Notes under the pieces: model-generated
What the model was told of the DNA's origin: nothing
Database searches by the model: none
What the model saw: the letters and a program-made list of their open reading frames with translations, nothing else
Made by a program: the position numbers and the translations under genes
Origin: JADLGL01 sp963823045
Lineage (GTDB): Bacteria; Pseudomonadota; Alphaproteobacteria; Rhizobiales; Kaistiaceae
DNA: 64,000 nt
Reading direction: 5' to 3'
Assembly: GCA_963823045.1 (NCBI GenBank)
Contig: CAWGKA010000009.1
Coordinates: forward strand, 62,001-126,000
Shown: positions 18,327 through 27,000 of the stretch, in pieces
Position numbering within the stretch: position 1 is the first letter of the stretch
Layout of the letters: every line of letters starts with the position of its first letter

Positions 18327-19610
18327 ATGATGCAGCTAGCCCGACGCGCGACGAGCGTGATTGCCTTTGTCGCGTTCGCCCCGTTCTCAGCCGTGGCGCA
18401 GGACGCCGCCGCGCCCGACCCGCGCGAGGTGGTCGAGACCTATGCCGATATCGCCCAGGCGGGCTACGAAGATTCGCTGACCCTTGCCCTCGTGCTGCGA
18501 GATGCGGTCGCGGACCTGATTGCCAATCCAAGCGAGGAAACGATGGCGGCGGCGCGCACCGCATGGATCGCCGCGCGCGTTCCCTACATGCAGACCGAGG
18601 CCTATCGCTTCGGCAACATCATCGTCGACGAGTGGGAGGGCAAGGTGAATGCCTGGCCGCTCGATGAAGGCCTGATCGACTATGTCGCCTCTTCCTATGG
18701 CCTCGAGAACGACCTCAATCAGTTTTATCGGCTGAATGTCATCGCCAACCCGATCCTCCATGTCGGCGGACGCGAGATCGACGCGACGGAAATCACCGCC
18801 GACCTGTTGCAGAACACGCTTCAGGAACTCGGTGGTGTCGAGGCGAATGTCGCCACCGGCTATCATGCGATCGAATTCCTGCTGTGGGGTCAGGATCTCA
18901 ACGGAACCGGCCCCGGCGCGGGCAACCGCCCCTACACCGACTATGACCTCGCCAACTGCACCGGCGGCAATTGCGACCGACGCGCGCAATATCTTCAGGC
19001 CGTCGCCGACCTCCTCGTCTCCGATCTCGAAGAGATGGTCGCCGATTGGCAGGAAGACGGCGCAGCCCGGGCAGCGGTCGTCACCAATCCGCTCGACGGC
19101 CTGCGCGCCGTTTTCATGGGCCTCGGGTCGATGTCCTATGGCGAGCTCGCCGGACAGCGCATCAAGCTCGGCCTGCTGATCCACGACCCTGAGCAGGAGC
19201 ATGACTGCTTCTCCGACAACACCTACAACTCCAACTACTATGACGCGCTCGGCCTGCAGAACGTCTATCTCGGCCGCTATGTCCGCATTGACGGGAGCGT
19301 CGTCGAGGGACCGAGCCCGGCCGATCTCGTCAACGCCGCCGACGCGGAAGTCGGCGCATTGATGATCCAACGGCTGGAAGAGACGATGCAGGCGGTGGGC
19401 GTGATGAAGACGCGCGGCGAGACCGTCGAGGCCTATGACCAGATGCTCGCCGAGGGCAATGCAGAAGGCAACGCGGTGGTTCAGGCCGTGGTCGATGCCC
19501 TCCTCGTCCAGACCACCGCAATCGAAAGTGCAATCGTCGCGCTCGATCTTGGTCCGCTGGAACTCGAGCGCTCCGATGCGCTCGACAATCCGCAGGCCGT
19601 GTTCGAATAG
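18327..19610 (+). CDS. Imelysin family (IrpA-like) iron-regulated protein
   Basis: 427 residues with a signal peptide (TSVIAFVAFAPFSAVAQ). Two helical-bundle halves of the imelysin/peptidase M75 fold are present. The GxHxxE motif reads GYHAIEFLLWG, the putative metal site. PLDEGLIDYV and NTYNSNYYDALGLQNVYLG are also characteristic. It is a periplasmic or outer-surface protein associated with iron uptake. It leads a run of four genes (imelysin, DUF1111, imelysin, DUF1513) with the palindrome upstream. The function as a peptidase is doubtful for the family; iron binding is the favoured role. Confidence 0.9.
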   Translation: MMQLARRATSVIAFVAFAPFSAVAQDAAAPDPREVVETYADIAQAGYEDSLTLALVLRDAVADLIANPSEETMAAARTAWIAARVPYMQTEAYRFGNIIVDEWEGKVNAWPLDEGLIDYVASSYGLENDLNQFYRLNVIANPILHVGGREIDATEITADLLQNTLQELGGVEANVATGYHAIEFLLWGQDLNGTGPGAGNRPYTDYDLANCTGGNCDRRAQYLQAVADLLVSDLEEMVADWQEDGAARAAVVTNPLDGLRAVFMGLGSMSYGELAGQRIKLGLLIHDPEQEHDCFSDNTYNSNYYDALGLQNVYLGRYVRIDGSVVEGPSPADLVNAADAEVGALMIQRLEETMQAVGVMKTRGETVEAYDQMLAEGNAEGNAVVQAVVDALLVQTTAIESAIVALDLGPLELERSDALDNPQAVFE

Positions 19611-19649
19611 ACCGAATGGAGGGGGGGCCTTCGCGCTCCGATAGACAAG

Positions 19650-21113
19650 ATGAAGCTCGACGCGACCAGACGCCTTTATGCCGTCGCCGCCCTTGCCGGC
19701 GGCGTCGGCGTCGTTGCTGCCTTCGCAAGCCCAATGGTCGAGCGTCCCGACCTCGATCCGAACGATCGTGACCGCATCGCGGCGATCGTGACGCCGACGA
19801 CAAGCTTCGATGCGGCCGAAGCGTTCGAGGCCAATCCTGGTGGCGCAACGACGACGCCGCGCGCCGACCGCGACGCCTTCTCTCAACCCTCGGCCAATCT
19901 CGATTTTGCCGCGCGTGCCGACTTCACGGTGGGCGACGGCGTGTTCCGGACGCTTTGGGTGTCGGCGCCGTCATCGACCACATCGTCGGATGGGCTTGGC
20001 CCGTTGTTCAACGCGCGCGGCTGCCAGGAATGCCACATCAAGGATGGACGCGGTCATCCGCCGGCAGAAGGGGCGACAGACGCTGTTTCGTTCCTCCTGG
20101 CGCTCTCCTATCCCGATGGCGTCGTCTCCGCCTACGGACATCAGCTCGAGGATTTCGCCGTTGCCGGCCTTCCCGCCGAAGGGCGCGTGAACGTCACTTA
20201 CACCGAGACGCCGGTCGACCTCGCCGGTGGCGAGATCGTCATTCTTCACGTGCCGCACTATGAAGTGACCGATCTCGGCTACGGTCCTTTGCCCGAAGGC
20301 ACGGTGCTGTCGCCACGCATAGCGCCGCAGATGATCGGCCTCGGTCTCCTCGAGGCGATCCACCCGAATGACATCATCGCGCATGCTGATGCCGACGACG
20401 CCAATGGCGACGGCATTTCCGGCCGCATCAACTGGGTGATCGACATGGCCACGGGCGAGACCGCGATCGGCCGTTTCGGCTGGCGCGCATCACAGCCGAC
20501 CATCGCCGACCAGACGGCGGTCGCCTTCGCGAACGACATGGGCCTCGGCACGGACCTGAACCCCTTGCCGCATGGCGATTGCACGGAGCTCCAGGCCGAC
20601 TGTCTCGCGGCGCCGATCGGCGCCGCCGAGGGCGAACCCGAGGTCAATCCAGATCTGTTCGACCTCGTCGTCTTCTATGCGCACCATCTCGGCGTGCCGG
20701 CGCGGCGCGACTATGACGATCCGCAAGTTCTGGCCGGCAAGGAGCTGTTTTACGAAACCGGCTGCGCCAGCTGTCATACGCCGAAATACGTAACCTCGAA
20801 CGATCCGAGCATCGACGCCGCGCTGAGGCGCCAGCTGATCTGGCCCTATACCGATCTCCTGCTGCACGACATGGGGCCGGGCCTCGCTGACGGCGGCGCC
20901 GACGGCTATGAATGGCGAACCGCGCCGCTCTGGGGCATCGGCCTCACCGAGACGGTAAGCGGCGAAGGGCATTTCCTTCACGACGGGCGCGCAACGACGC
21001 TCCTCGAAGCCATCCTGTGGCATGGCGGCGAGGCGCAGACCGCGCGCGATGCAGTGATCAACATGTCGCCGGAAGACCGTGCGGCCCTGATCCGTTTCCT
21101 GGAGTCGCTGTAA
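19650..21113 (+). CDS. DUF1111 di-haem oxidoreductase (thiol oxidoreductase-like)
   Basis: 487 residues. N-terminal signal or anchor (LYAVAALAGGVGVVAAFASP). Two haem c sites, GCQECHIKDG near residue 130 and GCASCHTPKY near residue 370. Conserved DANGDGISGR and FGWRASQPT segments follow the family pattern, related to bacterial di-haem cytochrome c peroxidases. In this gene order it is thought to act in iron redox handling with the flanking imelysins. It starts 39 bp after the first imelysin and ends directly before the second (TAAATG junction). Confidence 0.9.
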   Translation: MKLDATRRLYAVAALAGGVGVVAAFASPMVERPDLDPNDRDRIAAIVTPTTSFDAAEAFEANPGGATTTPRADRDAFSQPSANLDFAARADFTVGDGVFRTLWVSAPSSTTSSDGLGPLFNARGCQECHIKDGRGHPPAEGATDAVSFLLALSYPDGVVSAYGHQLEDFAVAGLPAEGRVNVTYTETPVDLAGGEIVILHVPHYEVTDLGYGPLPEGTVLSPRIAPQMIGLGLLEAIHPNDIIAHADADDANGDGISGRINWVIDMATGETAIGRFGWRASQPTIADQTAVAFANDMGLGTDLNPLPHGDCTELQADCLAAPIGAAEGEPEVNPDLFDLVVFYAHHLGVPARRDYDDPQVLAGKELFYETGCASCHTPKYVTSNDPSIDAALRRQLIWPYTDLLLHDMGPGLADGGADGYEWRTAPLWGIGLTETVSGEGHFLHDGRATTLLEAILWHGGEAQTARDAVINMSPEDRAALIRFLESL

Positions 21114-22248
21114 ATGATTGCTGCCGCTCGCACCCCCATTGGCGACGCACTGCGCAAGGTCGTCGCCGGATGTCTTATCGCCTGTCTCGGTTCGACGGCC
21201 GGCATGGCCTCAACCACGGCACAGGAAGGAACGGGCACCGACTTCAGCGGCTTCGTCTCGCGGGCGATGGACAATGTCATTGTCCCCGGCTTCGTCGCGC
21301 TCGAAACGGCGGCCGAGGCGCTGGATGCCGGCGTCGGAGCCTATTGCGCGACACCGAGCGACGAAACCGCCACGGCGCTCCACGATGCCTTCGCCGCCAC
21401 CGCCACGGCCTGGGGGCACGTGCAGTTCCTTCCTATCGCCCCGCTCGACACCGACAACCGCCGCGACCGCTTCTTCTTCTGGCCGGATCCGCGCGGCACG
21501 ACGCTTCGCCAGATTCAGCCGATCATCGTCGATCGCGACGAGAGCGTGACCGACCCGGTTCAGCTGCATGACAAGAGTGTCGCGCTGCAGGGTCTCGGGG
21601 CACTGGAATATGTTCTCTACGGCACGGGCGCCGAAAGCATCCGCGCCGGTGACGACGACGGTCGGTTCCGTTGCGCCTACGCCACAGCAATCACCACCGG
21701 CCTGGTGGATATGGCGAGCGCCCTGGCGGCCGAGACGGCGCCGGGTTCCGATTTCGACCAAGCGATCCGCAATCCCGGTCCGGACAATCCGGTCTACCCG
21801 ACGCCGGACGCGGCGATGGCCGATCTCATCATCGGCGCCGGCAACGCCGTGGAACTCGTGCGTGACAGCCTGCTGCTTCCGGTTCTCGGCGAGGCGCTGG
21901 AATTCGCCCGCCCGCATATCGCGCCACTGTGGCGCGGCAGCCTGTCGATGACCTTCCTCAAGGCGCTCGCCGACGGGTCGCAGCAACTCCTGAACGGCGG
22001 CGACCTGCTGCAGGTGCTGCCGCAAGATATGGCGTGGATTTCAGGATTCCCTCGACTGGGAGTTCTGGTCGATCGGCGATGCGCTGCCATCCGACGACGT
22101 GTCGATCGACGAAGCGGCGGTCGATGGCGACTATCGCCAGGCGCTCTTTCGCCTCGTCGCCTACACCGACAATCTGAAGTCGCTCATCGGCATCTCGGTC
22201 CCGCGCGCACTCAACCTCAGCGGTTTCAACTTCGCCGATGGAGATTGA
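21114..22248 (+). CDS. Second imelysin family protein, frameshifted near 22045
   Basis: About 377 residues with a signal-like segment (VVAGCLIACLGSTAGMAS). Imelysin-type helices follow, including FLPIAPLDTDNRRDRFFFWPDP and QGLGALEYVLYG. The usual His of the GxHxxE motif is not at this position. A one-base insertion near 22045 shifts the frame; restoring it gives SLDWEFWSIGDALPSDD... NFADGD and a stop at 22246, overlapping the DUF1513 start by 11 bp. Without the correction the reading frame continues with nonsense codon use. Third gene of the iron-type cluster. Confidence 0.85.
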
Positions 22249-23347
22249 GCGGCGCGCCTTCATCAAGCTCGCGGGTGCGGCAGCGCTGACGCTGTGCGGG
22301 CCGACCGTTTCGCGCGCACAGGCGAGCGACGGCGCGACGCGCTATGTCAGCGCCTGCATGCTTGCCGACGGCAGCTTCGCGGTCGTCGAGTTTGACCCCG
22401 AAGGTCTGATCCTGCGGACGATCCCGCTGCCTAATCGGGGCCATGGTCTGGCGATGACGGCCGACCGGCATGTTGCGGTCGCCTTCTCGCGTCATCCCTA
22501 TACGATTGGCGTCGCCTTCGAAGTGGGGGGGCGCGCGCCGCCGACCGTGTTCGCCTGTCCTGCCGACCGGCATTTCTACGGCCATGGCGCATTTGCCGAT
22601 GGCGATCGCCTGCTGCTGGCGACCGAGAACGATTATGAGGACGGTCGTGGCGTGATCGGCGTCTATGACGTCGCTGCCGGCTTCTCTCGCATCGGCGAGT
22701 TCGACAGCCACGGCATCGGGCCACATGAAATGGTGATGCTGGCAGACGGGCGCACGGCCGCAATCGCCAATGGCGGCATCGACACGCATCCAATGACCGG
22801 CGACGCACGGCTCAATCTCGCGTCGATGGATTCCTCGCTGGTCTTTCTCGACACCGCCAATGGCGACATCCTCGCCGAACATCGCCTCGATCCGTCGCTC
22901 TACCAGCTATCGATGCGTCACCTCGCCGTCGACGCCATGGGCTCGGTGTGGTTCGGCTGCCAATATGTCGGCGCCGAAACCGATCAGCCTCCTCTGATCG
23001 GCAGAGCAGCAACGGACGTCGCGCCCATGCTCATCGCCGACCCGCCGCAATCTCGGGCGTCGCTGCGCAATTATGTCGGCGCCGTTTCGACGACAATGGG
23101 TGGCAACGTCATTGCCGTGTCGGCACCGCGCGGCGGGCACGTCGTGTTCCTCGACCTCGCCGGCAATGTCCTCGGCTCGGCTCCGCTCGCCGATGGCTGC
23201 GGCGTCGCTCCGCTCGACGACGGACGCGTTGTCGCGTCGGCGGGCACGGGAAGACTGATCGCAGCCGGGCCGGGCTCCGCCTCTCAACAGCTGGCGCAAT
23301 ACGACCTCGCCTTCGACGCCCATATTCTGGCTGCCCGCGCCACCTAG
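22238..23347 (+). CDS. DUF1513 family Tat-exported beta-propeller-like protein
   Basis: 369 residues starting at the ATG overlapping the second imelysin. A clear Tat signal (RRAFIKLAGAAAL, then SRA) suggests export after folding. Repeated strand motifs (AMTADRHVAVAFSRHP, FYGHGAFADGDRLLLATEN, GPHEMVMLADGRTAAIANGGI) and the HP-x-T-G stretch are typical of DUF1513, which commonly follows imelysin and DUF1111 genes. Probably a periplasmic partner in iron handling. Last gene of the cluster; 200 bp separates it from the phosphatase gene. Confidence 0.9.
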   Translation: MEIERRAFIKLAGAAALTLCGPTVSRAQASDGATRYVSACMLADGSFAVVEFDPEGLILRTIPLPNRGHGLAMTADRHVAVAFSRHPYTIGVAFEVGGRAPPTVFACPADRHFYGHGAFADGDRLLLATENDYEDGRGVIGVYDVAAGFSRIGEFDSHGIGPHEMVMLADGRTAAIANGGIDTHPMTGDARLNLASMDSSLVFLDTANGDILAEHRLDPSLYQLSMRHLAVDAMGSVWFGCQYVGAETDQPPLIGRAATDVAPMLIADPPQSRASLRNYVGAVSTTMGGNVIAVSAPRGGHVVFLDLAGNVLGSAPLADGCGVAPLDDGRVVASAGTGRLIAAGPGSASQQLAQYDLAFDAHILAARAT

Positions 23348-23547
23348 GCGGCGTCCACACATCATCGATCACGCAAGCCGATTCCCCTGTCGGGTCAGAC
23401 CCTTCCGGCGGCGGTCTTCGATCCGTCATTTTCGCGACACCGAAACGACGGATCGCCGTCACCGACGCGTCGTCGCGGCGCCACAGCCCCGCAATCGAGA
23501 GCGACTAGGCGAGACGGGCACACAACCCCTTCCGAGGAGCACTTTTC

Positions 23548-24978
23548 ATGCTTAGGAAACTTTCCCTCGCGGCGGCGCTTTGCGCGTCGGTCGCGGTCCC
23601 GGCCGTCGCTCAGGATTTCGGGCAGACGGTCGAGAACATGCTTGCCCAGCAATCTCTCGCCCTTTTCGGTATCGCAGCGCCGCTGACGACCGAGGTTCCG
23701 GAAACCGGTGACGGCTACCGCACGGCCAACAGCACGGCGGACGATGCTCTCGCCGTCGCACCGGGTCTTACTGCGAGCTTCCTTACCCGCGAAGCCGGCA
23801 ATGCTTTCGACCAGTTCGCGTTCTATCCTGCGGAGAACCCGACCCACATCATCGGCTGCGTCGAGAGCCGCCGCGAGGAGATCGCCGACGGCAAGTACAA
23901 TCCTTCCGTTCAGAGCGTCTCCCTCGCCGACGGCACCGTGACGACTATCCTTCGTGGTCTGACCTCGTGCGATCCGGTTCGCGTCACGCCTTGGGGCACC
24001 GTCCTCGTCGGCGAGGAGCGCACCGACGGTCTCTCCTATGAGATCCTCGACCCGCTCAATGTTGCGAATGTCACCGTCACCAACCGCGCCACCGGCGAGA
24101 CCGACGATCCCGAGCATGTCGTCGGCCGCCTTGCTCTGCCGACCATCGGCTATGAAGGCGTCGGCATCACCGCCGAGGGCGTTGTATATGCCGGTGACGA
24201 ACTCCGTCCGGGCAGCGATACGCCGGATGCCGATGGCGGTGCGATCTTCAAGTTCGTCCCGGATCATCCGGCGACGGGCGGCATGATCACCTCGCTTGAC
24301 CAGTCGCCCTTCACGTCGGGCAGCGTCTACGCCATGCAGGTCTCGTGCATCGACGACGGCGCTCAGTTCGGCCAGGGCTGCGACATCGGCAACGCGATGT
24401 GGATTCCGGTCAATGCGGCGACCGCCCGCTCCGACGCCAACGCCAATGCCGCCACCGGCTACTACCGTCCGGAAGACGGTCTGCTCGATCCGGCCTACAC
24501 CGGCGAGGGCGTCCGCTTCTGCTGGACGAACACCTGGGAAGAAGGCGCCCAGAGCTACGCCGAAGTGCTCTGCCTCGTCGATACCACGCCGTCCGAGGTT
24601 GCCGCCGCCGACGGCACGGGCCTCCTCAACACCGCCGTCAGCCGTTTCGTCCAAGGCGACACGGTGGCGAACTCGTTCGACAACCTCGAGTTCCAGCCCG
24701 GCACCGGCATCATGTATGTGATCGAGGATCACCCGAACGGCGACATCTGGGCCTGCCTGCCGGATGGCACGGATCGCGATCTGATGACCGACGGCTGCAT
24801 CAAGGTGTTCACCGTCAAGGACACCACCGCTGAGCCGACCGGCTTCATCTTCGCGCCGGACGGTCTGACGGCCTATGTGTCGATCCAGCATTCGGACGAC
24901 ACCAACATGTCGCCGGTCGATGATTTCGGTACCGACGACATCATCAAGATCACGGGCTTCCAAACTCCCGCGATGTAG
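23548..24978 (+). CDS. PhoX-like alkaline phosphatase (DUF839)
   Basis: 476 residues with a signal peptide (LSLAAALCASVAVPAVAQ). It follows the DUF839/PhoX pattern of a beta-propeller enzyme with acidic Ca/Fe ligands: VESRREEIADGKYNP, VGEERTDGLSYE, EGVVYAGDELRPG, DNLEFQPGTGIMYVIEDHPNGDIW and EPTGFIFAPDGLTAYVSIQHS. PhoX enzymes release phosphate from organic esters in the periplasm and normally carry a Tat signal; here the N-terminus looks Sec-like (MLRKLS), with no twin arginine, which is unusual. Monocistronic, followed by a strong terminator. No Pho box was identified. Confidence 0.82.
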   Translation: MLRKLSLAAALCASVAVPAVAQDFGQTVENMLAQQSLALFGIAAPLTTEVPETGDGYRTANSTADDALAVAPGLTASFLTREAGNAFDQFAFYPAENPTHIIGCVESRREEIADGKYNPSVQSVSLADGTVTTILRGLTSCDPVRVTPWGTVLVGEERTDGLSYEILDPLNVANVTVTNRATGETDDPEHVVGRLALPTIGYEGVGITAEGVVYAGDELRPGSDTPDADGGAIFKFVPDHPATGGMITSLDQSPFTSGSVYAMQVSCIDDGAQFGQGCDIGNAMWIPVNAATARSDANANAATGYYRPEDGLLDPAYTGEGVRFCWTNTWEEGAQSYAEVLCLVDTTPSEVAAADGTGLLNTAVSRFVQGDTVANSFDNLEFQPGTGIMYVIEDHPNGDIWACLPDGTDRDLMTDGCIKVFTVKDTTAEPTGFIFAPDGLTAYVSIQHSDDTNMSPVDDFGTDDIIKITGFQTPAM

Positions 24979-25000
24979 CCTGTCGCCATTGCAGCAACGG

Positions 25001-25031
25001 AAAAGGGGGATCGCACCGATCCCCCTTTTTT
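25001..25031 (+). terminator. Intrinsic terminator after the PhoX-like gene
   Basis: AAAAGGGGGATCG pairs perfectly with CGATCCCCCTTTT across a 3-nt loop and ends in six Ts, 22 bp after the stop codon. Confidence 0.95.
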
Positions 25032-25147
25032 CGTTTCAGCATGCGATCAGCGGATCGGCGCGCCGCTCTGCCAACTCCCGGCCTGTCCGAGGGATTCGTT
25101 GACGATAAGGATGGTCTTGGCGAAGTTGTGGGGCAAGGGATCCGCTT

Positions 25148-25927
25148 ATGCCGACCATTGATGACCTCGACCTCTATTACGAGCTGACTGGACCGGGCGA
25201 CGCGCCGGTGATCGTCTTCGTCAACGCACTCGGCGCCACCACCGACATGTGGCGCGAGCAGGTTGCGGCATTCAGCGGTCGCTATCGCTGCCTCGTCTAT
25301 GACGCGAACGGCCATGGCCGATCGGCGGCGCGACCGATGCTACCGGCGATCGAGGTTCTGGCCGACGATCTCGCCTCTCTCCTTGCCGCCCTTGGCATCG
25401 CGCGCGCCCATATTGTCGGCGCCTCGATCGGCGGCATGGCGGCCCAGGCCTTTGCTGCCAAATATGCCGACATGGTCGATCGCCTGGTTCTTGTGGCAAC
25501 GACCCCGAAAATGGCGGATCCGACGGTGTGGACCGACCGCGCCGGTGAGGTCCGAAAGGAAGGATTGGCAAACGTCGCCAAGGCGGCGATGCAACGCTGG
25601 TTCCTGCCGACCTTCGCCACGATGCATCCCGACCGCATCGCCGAAACACACCGCCGCTTCCTCGGCGCGGACTGGGAAAGCTACGCCCTCGCCTGCGAAG
25701 CGATTGCCGCCATGGATCTGACCCAGGCTATCTCGGCGATCGAAGCGCGAACGCTGGTGATGGCGGCCGCTGATGACGCCGGAACGCCCCTTTCGAGCGC
25801 CGAAACACTCCGCAGCTCGATCAAAGGCGCGACACTGGTCGTCGTGCCGAACGCGGCCCATATGCTGGTGATCGAGCAGGCCGTCACCGCAAGCGCCTGG
25901 ATCCAGACCTTCCTTGACCTACCCTGA
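25148..25927 (+). CDS. Alpha/beta hydrolase, 3-oxoadipate enol-lactonase-like
   Basis: 259 residues, no signal. Oxyanion-region FVNALGATTDMW, nucleophile elbow VGASIGGMAAQ (Ser), a cap region around WFLPTFATMHPDR, an acidic AAADDAGTPL and the catalytic His in VPNAAHML. The overall pattern resembles PcaD enol-lactonases, but no other beta-ketoadipate genes are nearby, so the substrate is open. It may be transcribed with the downstream gnd gene (89 bp gap), with no direct evidence. Confidence 0.8.
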   Translation: MPTIDDLDLYYELTGPGDAPVIVFVNALGATTDMWREQVAAFSGRYRCLVYDANGHGRSAARPMLPAIEVLADDLASLLAALGIARAHIVGASIGGMAAQAFAAKYADMVDRLVLVATTPKMADPTVWTDRAGEVRKEGLANVAKAAMQRWFLPTFATMHPDRIAETHRRFLGADWESYALACEAIAAMDLTQAISAIEARTLVMAAADDAGTPLSSAETLRSSIKGATLVVVPNAAHMLVIEQAVTASAWIQTFLDLP

Positions 25928-26016
25928 TCGGCGGCGCAGGCATGATTGCGGTCGGAACCGTGCCTGGCGCCCAGTAGGCGCGGTTCTTGCGTCACTCCGA
26001 ACCGAAAGGAACGGCA

Positions 26017-27000
26017 ATGCGATTTGGAATGGTCGGACTTGGCAGAATGGGCAGCGGGCTCGCGAAGCGGGCGATCCGCGGCGGCCATGAATGCGTCGGC
26101 TATGACCCGGACAGTGCGATGGTCGCGGCACTCGCCGATGACGGTATCGAAGGCGTTCAGACGCTGACGGACCTTGCGGCCGCTTTGCCGTCGCCCCGGA
26201 TCATCTGGATCATGGTGCCCAGTGCCGTCACGGGTAAGGTGATCAATGATGTCGCGGCACTCCTGGCGCCCGGCGATATCATCATCGACGGTGGCAACAG
26301 CAATTATCGCCTCTCTGCCGATCGTGCTGCCGCGCTCGCCGAACGCGACATTCATTTCGTCGACGCCGGCACCAGCGGCGGCGTGTTCGGACTGGAGCGC
26401 GGCTATTGCCTGATGATCGGCGGTGAGAAAGAGATCGTTGCCCGACTCGAGCCACTTTTCGCCAGCCTGGCGCCGGGCGTCGAAAGCGCGGATCGAACGC
26501 CGGGTGCGAGCGGCGAGCCGTCGCCGGCAGAGCAGGGCTACCTCCATTGCGGGCCAGCGGGTGCCGGGCACTTCGCGAAGATGGTCCACAACGGCATCGA
26601 ATACGGCATGATGGCGTCGATCGCCGAAGGCATGAACCTCCTCGCCCATGCCGGCGACGGCGAGGTCTCTCCCTATTATCGCTACGACTTCGACCTTGCC
26701 GCGCTTGCCGAATTGTGGCGACGCGGCAGCGTCATCTCGTCCTGGCTGGTCGACCTTACCGCCGCGGCGCTGGCGGAAAGCCCGAAACTCGACGGCTTCA
26801 CCGGCCATGTCGCCGATTCCGGCGAAGGCCGCTGGACAGCGCTCGCCGCCGTCGAACTTGGCGTTCCGGCGCATACGCTGACGGCGGCGCTGTTCGATCG
26901 CTTCAACTCACGCGGCAATGGCGATTTCGGCAACCGCATCCTGTCTGCGATGCGCAAGGAGTTCGGCGGACATCGCGAAGAGAATGGGAGCGGCGAATGA
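26017..27000 (+). CDS. gnd: 6-phosphogluconate dehydrogenase, short type
   Basis: 327 residues from the ATG at 26017, chosen because MRFGMVGLGRMGSG is the conserved start; an ATG 30 bp upstream is less likely. The Rossmann motif GLGRMGSG is followed by IIDGGNSNY, DAGTSGGVFGLERGY and HCGPAGAGHFAKMVHNGIEYGMM. The enzyme oxidises 6-phosphogluconate to ribulose 5-phosphate and CO2. The length (about 330, not about 470) places it in the short class, which generally prefers NAD+. It overlaps zwf by ATGA, first of the gnd-zwf-pgl operon. Confidence 0.93.
   Translation: MRFGMVGLGRMGSGLAKRAIRGGHECVGYDPDSAMVAALADDGIEGVQTLTDLAAALPSPRIIWIMVPSAVTGKVINDVAALLAPGDIIIDGGNSNYRLSADRAAALAERDIHFVDAGTSGGVFGLERGYCLMIGGEKEIVARLEPLFASLAPGVESADRTPGASGEPSPAEQGYLHCGPAGAGHFAKMVHNGIEYGMMASIAEGMNLLAHAGDGEVSPYYRYDFDLAALAELWRRGSVISSWLVDLTAAALAESPKLDGFTGHVADSGEGRWTALAAVELGVPAHTLTAALFDRFNSRGNGDFGNRILSAMRKEFGGHREENGSGE

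Noticed and set aside
18387..19886. 499-codon minus-strand frame opposite the first imelysin
   Set aside because: Antisense shadow; imelysin motif and signal peptide are on the plus strand.
23395..24963. Long minus-strand open frame opposite the PhoX-like gene
   Set aside because: It is the antisense shadow of a well-supported gene in high-GC DNA; no ribosome-binding site, signal or domain.
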